Shown: positions 33,462 to 41,919 of the stretch, one piece after another | Layout: each line of letters opens with the position of its first letter | Position numbering within the stretch: the first letter of the stretch is position 1 | Assembly (NCBI RefSeq): GCF_000719555.1 | Contig: NZ_JOGX01000023.1 | Location: 1 to 64,000, forward strand | Length of the DNA: 64,000 nucleotides | Reading direction: 5' to 3' | DNA from: Streptomyces sp. NRRL F-5727 | GTDB lineage: Bacteria; Actinomycetota; Actinomycetes; Streptomycetales; Streptomycetaceae | Translations under genes and position numbers: made by a program | The notes under the pieces: generated by a model | Seen by the model: only the letters and a program-made list of their open reading frames with translations | Databases searched by the model: none | What the model was told of the DNA's origin: nothing

Positions 33462-33548
33462 ATGTCCCCTCCCCTCGCTGTACCCCACTCCGCCTCGGCA
33501 TTCCCCGGCGCAGAAATGAGCGTCAGCATGGCGGTCTCGTGGCTCTGA
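33462..33548 (+). CDS. 28-aa microprotein overlapping a DUF317 start
   Basis: ATG 33462 follows AGAGGAAAATCCC and runs to TGA 33546-33548. The product begins MSPPLAVPHSASAFPGAEMS. The next gene starts at GTG 33539 inside it in another frame. This repeats the leader-microprotein arrangement seen at 32958. Confidence 0.4.
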   Translation: MSPPLAVPHSASAFPGAEMSVSMAVSWL

Positions 33549-34354
33549 GTCCCGCCCAACGAGCCTCATACATCGCCGACCGCAGCTCGAAGATCCCGTT
33601 CCTCACCGCGCCCCGGCACCTCGCCGGTCCCGGCGACCCCCGGCACGTCACCCACGCACTGCTCGCCGCCGGCTGGAGCGTCGCCTCCGCCCCCGGCGAC
33701 CCCCGCACTGTGCTGGCCGGCCCCGCCCAGGCCCGTCACCGGCTCGTCCTCGACCCGCTCTCCCCCTCCTACTGGCAGATCGAATCCGCCGACTGGAGCT
33801 GGTGCGCGTCCTTCGGCCGGATGGTGCCCGCCGAGATCGTCGCCGGATTCACCGACCGCCTCATCGCCGGAGCCCCGCGCAGCGGCATCGGCCCGTGGGC
33901 GCGGATGGAGGAGGCGGGCTGGTCCGTCGAGCGGCGGCCCGACGGCACCGCCGAAGCCTGCTCCTCCGGCCCCCATCAGATACGGGCCGCGCTCGCCAAG
34001 GTCTACGAGGACAACCCGGAGCAGACGGCCTGGAGGGTCGAAGCCCTCCCGGAATACGGCGGGACGCCTGTCTGGCGCATGTGGATCAGCGGCGCGATCC
34101 CGGAACACCTGCTGGACGGCCTCGCCGAGCAGCTCGTCACCACCACCCCCGTCGTCCGCGGCATGTACGACCCGGAGAGCCACGGCGCGCGACAGGAGCC
34201 GAGCGGCCTCACACCCGAGCAGGCAGTCGAAGCGCACTTCGCCCGAGTCGACGCCTTCGACCGGCGGACCCGGGCCCATCGCCGCACCCGGCCTGCGGTC
34301 TCCCTGCCCGCGCCGACCGTGCCCTCCGCCCCCGCCTCCGTCTCCCTTCGCTGA
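33539..34354 (+). CDS. DUF317 domain protein
   Basis: This 271-aa protein starts at GTG 33539. The first half-domain is FLTAPRHLAGPGDPRHVTHALLAAGW, YWQIESADWSWCASFGRM and VPAEIVAGFTDRLI. The second is WARMEEAGWSVERRPDGTAEA, VWRMWISGAIPEHLLDGLAEQLV. The C-terminal part (LTPEQAVEAHFARVDAFDRRTRAHRR) is helical and basic and ends in a Pro-rich stretch and ASVSLR. No active-site residues can be assigned. The next gene begins 18 bp downstream. Confidence 0.82.
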   Translation: MALSPAQRASYIADRSSKIPFLTAPRHLAGPGDPRHVTHALLAAGWSVASAPGDPRTVLAGPAQARHRLVLDPLSPSYWQIESADWSWCASFGRMVPAEIVAGFTDRLIAGAPRSGIGPWARMEEAGWSVERRPDGTAEACSSGPHQIRAALAKVYEDNPEQTAWRVEALPEYGGTPVWRMWISGAIPEHLLDGLAEQLVTTTPVVRGMYDPESHGARQEPSGLTPEQAVEAHFARVDAFDRRTRAHRRTRPAVSLPAPTVPSAPASVSLR

Positions 34355-34372
34355 CCTTCGAAAGACCCCTCG

Positions 34373-34955
34373 TGCCCCGCCCTTCTCCTTCCGTCCCTCC
34401 GCCCCCTGACCGCACGCCACCGATCACCCGGCTCTCCACCTTCCTGCTGCAAGGCGACGCCGTGCGGGCCGCGTGGGAGCGGTTCGACGACGAGCACACC
34501 GACCTCGACGGCTGGCCGTACGACCAGGACACTACGACGCCCGGCAGGCCGAGAAGGACGCCGCCCTCTGGCACCGCTTCTCTCCCCTGCGAGAGCAAGC
34601 CGCCGCCCTGCTGGACGCGGCCGAGACGTCCGCCGACCAGCTCGCCGGAAAGTCCGGCCAAGCCCGTTGGAGCTGGCAGCTCGCCCACCTGCGCGGGGCC
34701 CTCGAACGGGTCGACACCGCCCATACCGAGTACGAGCGGGTGGCGGCCGATCCGTCCACCAGCGCCGAGGACCTCCTCGCAGCCTCCGCCGTACGCAACA
34801 AGCAAGCCTCCGAAGCCCTGGTCGACTGGCTCACCCACGGACGTGCGGTCCTGGAGATCCACGCCGCCACCGTGCGGGCCGGGCAGACCGGCATTCGCCT
34901 CACCACCCGCGCGCCGCACGCCGCCACACCGGCATCACCCGCCCGCCGTCGCTGA
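34373..34955 (+). pseudogene. Frameshifted paralogue of the gene at 37054-37641
   Basis: GTG 34373 opens a frame reading ...FLLQGDAVRAAWERFDDEHTDLDGWPYDQD. Near 34530 similarity moves to a second frame reading HYDARQAEKDAALWHRFSPL and on to the stop at 34955 (ASPARRR). The intact paralogue at 37054 has SYSDRHTDTDGWPYDDESYGWRKVQRDTQTWRAFEPV in one frame, so a single missing base explains the break. Both halves keep coding character, so the mutation is recent, or it is a sequencing error. The encoded protein would be about 193 aa, helical, with an unknown role. Confidence 0.8.
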
Positions 34956-35003
34956 CCCCCCTTTCTCTCTCTTCTTCCGCACCTCACTTTCTTGGAGCCC
35001 TTC

Positions 35004-36251
35004 GTGTCTCAGCGCCCGCTCGTCCTGGTCGTCGCCCCTGGTGATGACGTGTACCGCGGCTACTGCCTGCGCCAGGTCGCCGACGCGTACGACGTCGCCG
35101 TCCTCACCACCGGCCCGCTCACCTGGGAGAAGCCGTACGTCGTCGACCACGAGACGGTCGCCGACTTCGACGACGTGGACGCCCTGCTCAACGCCGCCGA
35201 AGCCATCACCACGCGCCGGCCGGTCGCGGGCGTGCTGACCTGGAACGAGTCCCACCTCACCGCGGTCGCCCAGCTCGCCGAACGTCTCGGCCTGGCGGTC
35301 ACCACCCCGGAGTCGGTCCGCACCTGCCGAGACAAGGCCGCCAGCCGCGCCGCGTTCGCCCGCCACGGTGTGCCCTCCGCCCGCTCCGTCGCCGCCGCGT
35401 CCCTCGACGAGGCTCTCGCGGTCGCCGAGGCGATCGGCTTCCCCGTCGTGGTCAAGCCGGCGGCCGTGGGCGGCAGCATCGGCGTCATCAAGGCCGAGAC
35501 CCGCGAGGACCTCGCCGAGGCGTACGCGTTCGCGACCCGCGGCGTGCAGCAGCACGGCGGCGACAACTGCAGCGTCCTCGTCGAGGAGTACCTGTCCGGC
35601 CCGGAGGTGAGCGTCGAGTGCGTCACCTATCAGGGCGTGACCACGCCGGTCGCCGTCACCCGCAAGGAACTCGGCGACGAGCCGCTCTTCGAGGAGACCG
35701 GCCACACCCTCACGGCCGGCGATCCGCTCCTGGAGACCGTCGCCCCGATCGCCAAGGCCGCCGTGCGGGCGACCGGCGTGACCGGGGGCATCCAGCACGT
35801 GGAGATCCGCCTCACCCCCACGGGCCCGCGTGTGATCGAGGTCAACGGACGGATTGGCGGCGACTGGATCGGCTGGGCCGTCGAGCAGGCCCTCGGCCTG
35901 CCCCTCGCCCGGATCGCCGCCGACATCGCCGTCGGCGCCGCCCCCGACCTGACGCCGACGCGCCAGGAGGCCGTCGCGATCCAGGTCCTGTACGCCCCGG
36001 CGTCCGGCACGCTCACCCAGCGGAGCATCGCCTCCGGCTTCGCCGAGACGGCCGGCTGGGTCCACGGCCCGGCCTGGCTGATGGAGGAGGGCGACGAGGT
36101 CCTCCTCCCGCCCGAGGGCGACCTGGACTCCTCGCGCGTGGGCCTGATCGCGACGTACGCCGACACCATCGGTCTCGCCGTCGCCCGCCGCAGCGCCACC
36201 AACGGCCACATCGCCCTCGCCGTCGACGCCCCTGCCCCGGGCCGCCCGTGA
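35004..36251 (+). CDS. ATP-grasp ligase
   Basis: This 415-aa enzyme starts at GTG 35004 behind TTGGAG. The N-terminal Rossmann-like domain (PLVLVVAPGDDVYRGYCLR) is followed by the ATP-grasp fold: FPVVVKPAAVGGSIGVIKA (about 150-168), VLVEEYLSGPEVSVECV, then the metal-binding core VIEVNGRIGGDWIGWAV (about 280). ATP-grasp enzymes join a carboxylate to an amine through an acyl-phosphate, as in dipeptide or amide ligases. The substrate is unknown. It is flanked by DUF317 genes rather than a biosynthetic cluster. It ends in ALAVDAPAPGRP. Confidence 0.86.
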   Translation: MSQRPLVLVVAPGDDVYRGYCLRQVADAYDVAVLTTGPLTWEKPYVVDHETVADFDDVDALLNAAEAITTRRPVAGVLTWNESHLTAVAQLAERLGLAVTTPESVRTCRDKAASRAAFARHGVPSARSVAAASLDEALAVAEAIGFPVVVKPAAVGGSIGVIKAETREDLAEAYAFATRGVQQHGGDNCSVLVEEYLSGPEVSVECVTYQGVTTPVAVTRKELGDEPLFEETGHTLTAGDPLLETVAPIAKAAVRATGVTGGIQHVEIRLTPTGPRVIEVNGRIGGDWIGWAVEQALGLPLARIAADIAVGAAPDLTPTRQEAVAIQVLYAPASGTLTQRSIASGFAETAGWVHGPAWLMEEGDEVLLPPEGDLDSSRVGLIATYADTIGLAVARRSATNGHIALAVDAPAPGRP

Positions 36252-37027
36252 CCGAGACCGCCCGGCAGCCCGCACTCGCCCAGGTCTCGCCCCGGTACCT
36301 CGCCGGAGGCGGTGACCCCCGCTGGGTCACCGCGCCCCTCCAGCAGGTCTACCGGTGGCAGATCGCGCACCTCCCCCTCACCCCGGTGGTGCGTGTCATC
36401 CCCCGCGACCGCAAGGCGGAGCTGCACCTGTCGCCCGACCCCGACCAGCCCTGGTGGATCCTGCGGCACCTCGGGGCCGGAGAGGAGAAGTCCTGGACGA
36501 TGTCGTTCGGGGCCCGCACACCGGCTGAGATCATCACGGCGGCGACCGCCGCCTACGCCGCCGGGTCCGCGCCCGAAGACCTCCTCGATCCCGTCACGGT
36601 CCTCGAACAGGCCGGCTGGCCCTCGCGCCACCAACGGCACTTCGACTCCCCCGACGGGCACGTCCACATCGGCCGTCTCGCCAACGGCTCGTGGCACACC
36701 AAGGTCACCGCCGGCATGGAACCCTGGCGGATCTCGCACCAGCAAGTAGCCGTCTGGGAAGCGCACTTCACCGAGCACACCCCGCCGCACGTGGTCGCCG
36801 CGTTCCTCGCCGACCTCGTCTCCCCCGACCCGGTCCTGCGCCACGAACGGACCATGGCCCCCGCCCTGCGGTACAGCGTCCGCATCCAGCGCGAACGCGT
36901 CCCGGCCCAGCAGGCGGAGGCAACGCTGTGGGCCCGGGTCGAGCGGCTCTTCCCCCTGAGCACCAGCCGCGAGCTACCGCCTTCCCCGCAGCACCCGGGC
37001 GGTCCCCTCCCCCGCCGTACCCGGTGA
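36248..37027 (+). CDS. DUF317 domain protein
   Basis: This 259-aa protein starts at GTG 36248, overlapping the ATP-grasp stop (GTGA). It shows QVSPRYLAGGGDPRWVTAPLQQ and WTMSFGARTPAEIITAATAAY in the first half. The second half is VLEQAGWPSRHQRHFDSPDG, WEAHFTEHTPPHVVAAFLADLVSPDPVLR. The C-terminus is helical and basic (VRIQRERVPAQQAEATLWARVERL), ending in a Pro-rich PLPRRTR. The direct overlap couples its translation to the ATP-grasp enzyme. Confidence 0.83.
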   Translation: MTETARQPALAQVSPRYLAGGGDPRWVTAPLQQVYRWQIAHLPLTPVVRVIPRDRKAELHLSPDPDQPWWILRHLGAGEEKSWTMSFGARTPAEIITAATAAYAAGSAPEDLLDPVTVLEQAGWPSRHQRHFDSPDGHVHIGRLANGSWHTKVTAGMEPWRISHQQVAVWEAHFTEHTPPHVVAAFLADLVSPDPVLRHERTMAPALRYSVRIQRERVPAQQAEATLWARVERLFPLSTSRELPPSPQHPGGPLPRRTR

Positions 37028-37053
37028 TCACCATCCCGACCGAAGGAACCACC

Positions 37054-37641
37054 CTGACCTCCCCGTTCCCCTATCGCGCCGACCAGCACGCCGCCGCCCT
37101 CCAGGCGCTGGCGGTGTTCTTGGTGCAGAGCGAGATGATCCTCGCCTCCTGGGATTCCTACTCCGACAGGCACACCGATACCGACGGCTGGCCGTACGAC
37201 GACGAGTCGTATGGCTGGCGCAAGGTTCAGCGAGATACACAGACCTGGCGCGCTTTCGAGCCTGTCCGCCGTTCGGCGCGCTACCTGCTCGCCACGGCGC
37301 GGTTCCAGCTGCAGCACATCGCCGCCGGCGACATCGAGCCCCGCTGGCCGTGGCAGCTGTCCGAGCTCGCCCAGGCATACGACCGCCTGGAGGCTCTGCG
37401 TACCGAGTGGGCTCAGACCCGCGAGGCCATGCGCACCTCCCGGCCGACCCACGAAGAGTTCATCGACGCACTGGCCGAGCGGAACGCTGAAGCCTGGGGC
37501 TACCTGGATGCCTGGGCCACCCACGGCCACGCCCTCCTTGACCTGCACGCCGTCGCCCTCAAAGCCCCCGCACCAGCCCCCATCGCCGTCGCGAACCCCG
37601 CCCAGCAGCCCGCCGCCGGCCAGTCGGCGGTGAGGCGCTGA
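37054..37641 (+). CDS. Uncharacterised 195-aa helical protein, CTG start
   Basis: After the previous stop, GAAGGAACCACC leads to CTG 37054, reading (M)TSPFPYRADQHAAALQALAV. The helical protein has a central TDTDGWPYDDESYGW segment and later AQAYDRLEALRTEWAQTREAM. It is the intact copy of the frameshifted gene at 34373, sharing the DGWPYD element, WPWQLSELA / WSWQLAHLR, and LDAWATHGHALLDLHAV / VDWLTHGRAVLEIHAA. The tail is Pro/Ala-rich, ending GQSAVRR. Function is unknown. Confidence 0.7.
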   Translation: MTSPFPYRADQHAAALQALAVFLVQSEMILASWDSYSDRHTDTDGWPYDDESYGWRKVQRDTQTWRAFEPVRRSARYLLATARFQLQHIAAGDIEPRWPWQLSELAQAYDRLEALRTEWAQTREAMRTSRPTHEEFIDALAERNAEAWGYLDAWATHGHALLDLHAVALKAPAPAPIAVANPAQQPAAGQSAVRR

Positions 37642-38414
37642 TGAACAAGCACGAGCTGGTCGACCAGGCGCTGGTGTCTCCCGTCTACCTCGCCGGCCCC
37701 GGCGACCCGGCGTGGGTCACCGTGCCCCTGACCACGGCGTCCGGCTGGACGGCACTGAACCAGCCACTCGTTCCTCACGTCGTGCTGACCGGCCCCTCCT
37801 CCAAGAGCGAGCTTCGTCTGGAGCCGGTGCTGGAGGGACCGTGGTGGCATGTGTCGCACCGGGACGGCCGCACCGGAACGGACTGGAGCGTGTCCTTCGA
37901 CGGGTCCACGCCCGTCGAGCTGATCGCCGCCGTCACCGACGCCCTGCCCCACCCCGGCTACCCCCTGCGGCAGCCGGTCGACCCCTACGAGCCCCTGCGG
38001 CAGGCAGGCTGGAGCGTCGCTGGCGGCCGGGGAACCTTCCTCTCCCCGGACGGACACGTCCGCGGCAGCCGGAACACCCTCGCCGGCAGCCGCTCCTGGC
38101 GGATCACGGCCGGCCTCGACGAGGACGACCCCCTGTGGCACGCCTTCCTGTCCGCAGGCACACCCACCGTCATCCTGGCCTCGCTCTTCAAGACCCTCGC
38201 CTCCCCGGAACCGGCACGGCGCTCCGCCGAGCAGATGAAGGGCTTCCCGCGCCGCGGGATCACCCTGGAGTGGGAGCGGTGCCCGGCCGAGCACGTCGCC
38301 CGGGCCCTGACCGAGCGGGTCGAGCAGCTCGCCGCCCGGCGCGCGGTCACCTCACCGCCGCCGTGTCCACCTGTTGGAGAAGGTCTCGCCCCGGCAGGAC
38401 GGAGGCTCCGGTGA
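37641..38414 (+). CDS. DUF317 domain protein
   Basis: This 257-aa protein starts at ATG 37641 (MNKHELVDQALVSPVYLAGP), overlapping the previous stop. Half-domains are PGDPAWVTVPLTTASGW, WSVSFDGSTPVELIAAVTDALPHP and LRQAGWSVAGGRGTFLSPDG, WHAFLSAGTPTVILASLFKTLASPEPARR. It is a close tandem paralogue of the next gene (DQALxxPxYLAGPGD; VELIAAVTD). The C-terminus is helical and ends APAGRRLR. Confidence 0.84.
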   Translation: MNKHELVDQALVSPVYLAGPGDPAWVTVPLTTASGWTALNQPLVPHVVLTGPSSKSELRLEPVLEGPWWHVSHRDGRTGTDWSVSFDGSTPVELIAAVTDALPHPGYPLRQPVDPYEPLRQAGWSVAGGRGTFLSPDGHVRGSRNTLAGSRSWRITAGLDEDDPLWHAFLSAGTPTVILASLFKTLASPEPARRSAEQMKGFPRRGITLEWERCPAEHVARALTERVEQLAARRAVTSPPPCPPVGEGLAPAGRRLR

Positions 38415-39163
38415 CCGACATGATCGACCAGGCGCTCATCTTACCCCGCTACCTCGCCGGCCCCGGCGACGCGGGCTGGGTGACCATTCCCCTACACGAG
38501 GCCGCTGGCTGGAGCCACGGACACGAGCCCCTGCTGCCCCGGGTCCTTCTCTCCAGTCCGGACCAGAAAACGCTCCTGCGACTCGAGCCCGCACCCGGCG
38601 ACCAGTGGTGGCGGATCATCCACAACGGCGGCAGTGCGGCCACCAGTTGGTACGCGTCCTTCGGCGCGCGGACCCCCGTCGAGCTGATCGCCGCGGTCAC
38701 CGACACCCTGACCGACCCTGCCTACAACGAGCGGGCCGTCGCCGATCCCACTCAGCCGCTGCGCCAGGCCGGGTGGGAGACAGCGCCCTCCGGCGAGTTC
38801 CGCTCCCCCGACGGCATCGTGACGGGCGAGCGGATCACCTTCTCCGGCATGACCAGCTGGTTCATCACCGCCGCCCTCGACCAGGACCACACGGTCTGGC
38901 AGGCGCGCTTCGACGGCCGCGCCCCCGCCAGCGTCGTAACGGCCTTCACCCAGGCACTGGCCGTCGCAAAGCCGCTGCCGAGAACGCACGAGCAAACCCT
39001 CGGCCTCAGCAGGCAGCGTCTCACCCTCCACTGGCAGCAGGCGACGCCCGAGACCGTCGCCTCCGCGCTGCCCGTCCGCGTGCAGCGCCTGGCCGCCCGC
39101 CGGCGCAGCAAGCCGTCACCGGCGCCGCAGCCACCTCGGTCGACGCCGCACCGTACCCACTGA
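38411..39163 (+). CDS. DUF317 domain protein
   Basis: This 250-aa protein starts at GTG 38411 (GTGA overlap) and reads MTDMIDQALILPRYLAGPGD, nearly repeating the start of its upstream neighbour. It contains WYASFGARTPVELIAAVTDTL, LRQAGWETAPSGEFRSPDG, WQARFDGRAPASVVTAFTQALAVAKPL. This is a recent-looking tandem duplication followed by divergence. The Arg-rich C-terminal helix (LPVRVQRLAARRRSKPSP) leads to a tail ending STPHRTH. The coupling ATPase gene follows after 48 bp. Confidence 0.84.
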   Translation: MTDMIDQALILPRYLAGPGDAGWVTIPLHEAAGWSHGHEPLLPRVLLSSPDQKTLLRLEPAPGDQWWRIIHNGGSAATSWYASFGARTPVELIAAVTDTLTDPAYNERAVADPTQPLRQAGWETAPSGEFRSPDGIVTGERITFSGMTSWFITAALDQDHTVWQARFDGRAPASVVTAFTQALAVAKPLPRTHEQTLGLSRQRLTLHWQQATPETVASALPVRVQRLAARRRSKPSPAPQPPRSTPHRTH

Positions 39164-39211
39164 CCACCTCAACACCGACCCTCCCCGGCACCGCCAAGGA
39201 ACCACTGCCCC

Positions 39212-41005
39212 TTGCCCAGTCCCTCTTCCTCCAGCTCCGACGGCTATGACATAGCCCTGAAGATCGGCATCGCCGTCTTCGCCATCGGCTTCCCCCTCGC
39301 CAACTTCGCTTGGCTGGCCGGGAACGTCGCCGCCCGGTTGTCCGGGACCACCCCGTGGGCGTCCTACCGTCCGGCTGACGCGCTCCTCCATCCCGGCCAG
39401 CTCTGGCCCGCAGCAGGAGAAACGTCCCTGCTCGTCGCCACCCGTATCGTCCCTGTCCTGCTGACGCTGGCCCTCGCCGCCGGCGCGGGCGTCCTGTGGC
39501 TCCGGTACAAGAACCGGTCCGGCGGCGGGAAGAAGACCGTCGACGGGATGGCGACGGTCCGCGACATCCAGCCGCTGCTCGCCAGAGCCGTCGAAGCCAA
39601 GGCCCGCTCCCTGCGGCCGAGCCTGAAGCACGCCAAGCACATCACCCCCCGCGACGCCGGCATCCTCGTCGGCAACCTCGCCGGGACCCGACGCGAGGTC
39701 CGCATGGGCTTCGAGGACGTCGCCGTCGCGATCATGGCCCCCCGCTCCGGCAAGACGACCTCCCTCGCGATTCCCTCGATCCTCGCCGCGCCCGGACCGG
39801 TCCTGCTCACCTCCAACAAGGCGGCAGGCGACGCCTTTACGGCGACCTTCGACGCCCGTGCCGCCGTGGGGCGGGTGTGGTCGATGGACCCGCAGCAGAT
39901 CGCCCACGCCGCCCGCGAGATGTGGTGGAACCCCCTCGCCGACGCGAAGACCCTCGACGGCGCCAACCGGCTGGCCGGGCACTTCCTCGCCGCAAGCGTG
40001 GACGCGAGCCAGCAGGGCGACTTCTGGTCCAAGGCCGGCAGCAACATCCTGTCTCAGCTCTTCCTGGCCGCCGCGCTGGACGAGCGGCCGATCACCGACG
40101 TGATGCAGTGGCTGGCCTTCCCCGCCGACCGGCGCCCGCTCGACATCCTGCGCGACCACAAGTTCACCGCGGTCGCCTCCCAGTTGAAGGGCACGGTGGA
40201 GGGGCCGCCGGAGACCCGGGACGGCATCTACGAGACCGCCCGCCAGTACGCCTCCGCCCTGCTCAACAGCGAGATAGCCGCGTGGGTCACCCCTCAGAAG
40301 GACGTCCCCGAGTTCCGGCCGACCAACTTCGTGACGAGCAACGACTCGTTGTTCCTGCTGTCGAAGGACGGTGGCGGCGGCGCGAGCGCGCTGATCGCGG
40401 CGTGTGCCGACAGCGTGATGCGGGCCGCGACCGCCCAGGCCGAACGCGCCGGCGGACGGCTCGACCCGCCTATGCTCGCGATCCTCGACGAGGCCGCCAA
40501 CGTGTGCAAGATCAGCGACCTTCCTGATCTGTACTCCCACCTCGGCAGCCGCGGGATCATCCCGATCACCATCCTCCAGTCCTACCGCCAGGGCCAGAAA
40601 GTCTGGGGGGACACCGGCATGGACGCCATGTGGAGCGCGGCCACCGTGAAGATCATCGGCTCCGGTATCGACGACCCGGATTTCGCGGACAAGCTCAGCA
40701 GGATGGTCGGCGACCACGACGTCGAGACCGTCTCGACCTCGCACTCCGAGTCCGGGAAGTCGACCTCGGTGTCGATGCGGCAGGAGCGGATCCTGCCGGC
40801 CGACGCGATCCGCGCCCTCCCCAAGGGCAGCGCCCTGTGCCTGGCCACCGGTATGCGCGTCGCCATGCTCGACCTGCGCCCCTGGTACGCCGAGCCCGGC
40901 GCCGACGAACTCGCCGCCGCCTCCGCCCGCGCCTCGAAGGCCATCACCGCCCGGGCCCTCGCCAAGACCGCCTCCCGGCAGGACGACTACGACTCAGCGG
41001 CGTGA
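39212..41005 (+). CDS. VirD4/TraG-type coupling ATPase
   Basis: This 597-aa protein starts at TTG 39212. Two membrane helices are near residues 15-36 and 72-92, followed by a cytosolic ATPase: Walker A APRSGKTTS (from residue 176) and Walker B ILDEAAN with Asp426-Glu427. Further TraG-type motifs are LLTSNKAAGDAFT, WNPLADAKT, LYSHLGSRGIIPITILQSYRQG and MRQERILPADAIRALPKGSALCL. VirD4 proteins recruit DNA-protein or protein substrates to the secretion channel. It is 17 kb from the VirB4-like gene, separated by the accessory genes. Confidence 0.92.
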   Translation: MPSPSSSSSDGYDIALKIGIAVFAIGFPLANFAWLAGNVAARLSGTTPWASYRPADALLHPGQLWPAAGETSLLVATRIVPVLLTLALAAGAGVLWLRYKNRSGGGKKTVDGMATVRDIQPLLARAVEAKARSLRPSLKHAKHITPRDAGILVGNLAGTRREVRMGFEDVAVAIMAPRSGKTTSLAIPSILAAPGPVLLTSNKAAGDAFTATFDARAAVGRVWSMDPQQIAHAAREMWWNPLADAKTLDGANRLAGHFLAASVDASQQGDFWSKAGSNILSQLFLAAALDERPITDVMQWLAFPADRRPLDILRDHKFTAVASQLKGTVEGPPETRDGIYETARQYASALLNSEIAAWVTPQKDVPEFRPTNFVTSNDSLFLLSKDGGGGASALIAACADSVMRAATAQAERAGGRLDPPMLAILDEAANVCKISDLPDLYSHLGSRGIIPITILQSYRQGQKVWGDTGMDAMWSAATVKIIGSGIDDPDFADKLSRMVGDHDVETVSTSHSESGKSTSVSMRQERILPADAIRALPKGSALCLATGMRVAMLDLRPWYAEPGADELAAASARASKAITARALAKTASRQDDYDSAA

Positions 41006-41100
41006 CCAGCCGTCCCCGGCCGCGGATGCACGCCCCCAGCACGTCGCGACCAAGTTCGCCGTGGCCGCCGGATCTCCCATCCCCGAAAGGATCTCCTCCC

Positions 41101-41919
41101 ATCACACCCTCATCCGCTTCGGACACCGCAGCGCCCTTCCGGGACCTCGCCACCCACTTCGCGGCACTGCGCGCCCAAGTCGACGCCGTGGACAAGGCGC
41201 CGGGCCCCGGGTTCCTCTCCAAGATCACGCCGCTCCTCCTGGAATCCCAGCAACTGACGAGACAGCTCGTCACAGCGCTGTCGCGGCTCAGCACGAGCGA
41301 GTACGTCACTGTGCCCGGCAGCCGCAGCACCCTGGACACCCTCACCGCCACCGTCGCCAGCGCGGCCCTCGTGACCACCCACCTCGCCCAGGCCATCTCC
41401 GTCAATCCTCTGATCGGCGAGAGCCTTCCCGGCGCGGCGGTCGACGAGAAGGCCGTCCGTCAGGCCCGCGAGACCGATGCCGAGAGCGGCATCGTGGAGT
41501 GCCTGGCCGAAGCCCTCCACGACCTCGACCTCACCGCCACCTGCTGCTCCTACGCCGCCACCAGCATCGGCCGCGCCCTCGAACGCGCGGAGGCGGCCAT
41601 GCCCCTGCCCAAGCTCAACGCCAAACAGGCAACCGCCCTTGAGGACCTGGCCCAGGGCGAAGGGCGACGGTACGAGGACAGCTTCGGCCGCAAGACCAAG
41701 GTCTACGTCTCCGGCGGATCCTCCGTCCATCCGGCCACCTTCGCCTTCTTCGAGAAGTACCGCCTGGTCCAGGTCGAGACCGACACCTCCGACCGCCAGG
41801 GCCAGCGGGTGACCGTCACGGACCGCGCCCGGCGGCTCCTCGCCCAGTCCCGTCCGGCCACTCCCACAGGTCGGCCCGCTCCTGTCGCACAGGCAGCGAT
41901 GGCCGGACGGTCGAGGTGA
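41101..41919 (+). CDS. Helical/winged-helix protein, paralogue 1, ATC start
   Basis: AAAGGATCTCCTCCC precedes ATC 41101, reading (M)TPSSASDTAAPFRDLATHFA; no ordinary start exists in this frame before the conserved-looking helix. The protein is up to 272 aa. The N-terminal 180 residues are helical (LESQQLTRQLVTALSRL, ECLAEALHDLDLTATCCSYAA). The C-terminus is a winged-helix pattern: LNAKQATALEDLAQGEGRRY, VHPATFAFFEKYRLVQVETD, RVTVTDRARRLL. The tail ends QAAMAGRSR. Three similar genes follow. A DNA-binding role is likely but not proven. Confidence 0.66.
   Translation: MTPSSASDTAAPFRDLATHFAALRAQVDAVDKAPGPGFLSKITPLLLESQQLTRQLVTALSRLSTSEYVTVPGSRSTLDTLTATVASAALVTTHLAQAISVNPLIGESLPGAAVDEKAVRQARETDAESGIVECLAEALHDLDLTATCCSYAATSIGRALERAEAAMPLPKLNAKQATALEDLAQGEGRRYEDSFGRKTKVYVSGGSSVHPATFAFFEKYRLVQVETDTSDRQGQRVTVTDRARRLLAQSRPATPTGRPAPVAQAAMAGRSR

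Noticed and set aside
34373..34955. Programmed ribosomal frameshift
   Set aside because: No slippery heptamer or downstream pseudoknot is evident, and the paralogue is read in a single frame.
39116..40744. Minus-strand open frame of 542 aa opposite the coupling ATPase
   Set aside because: The plus strand has Walker A and B and TraG motifs in frame; the minus frame has no recognisable domain and a Gly/Arg-biased composition.
40630..41919. An extended N-terminus of the winged-helix protein overlapping the coupling ATPase gene
   Set aside because: The extension lies within VirD4 coding sequence, is Arg-rich shadow, and a ribosome binding site sits right before ATC 41101.
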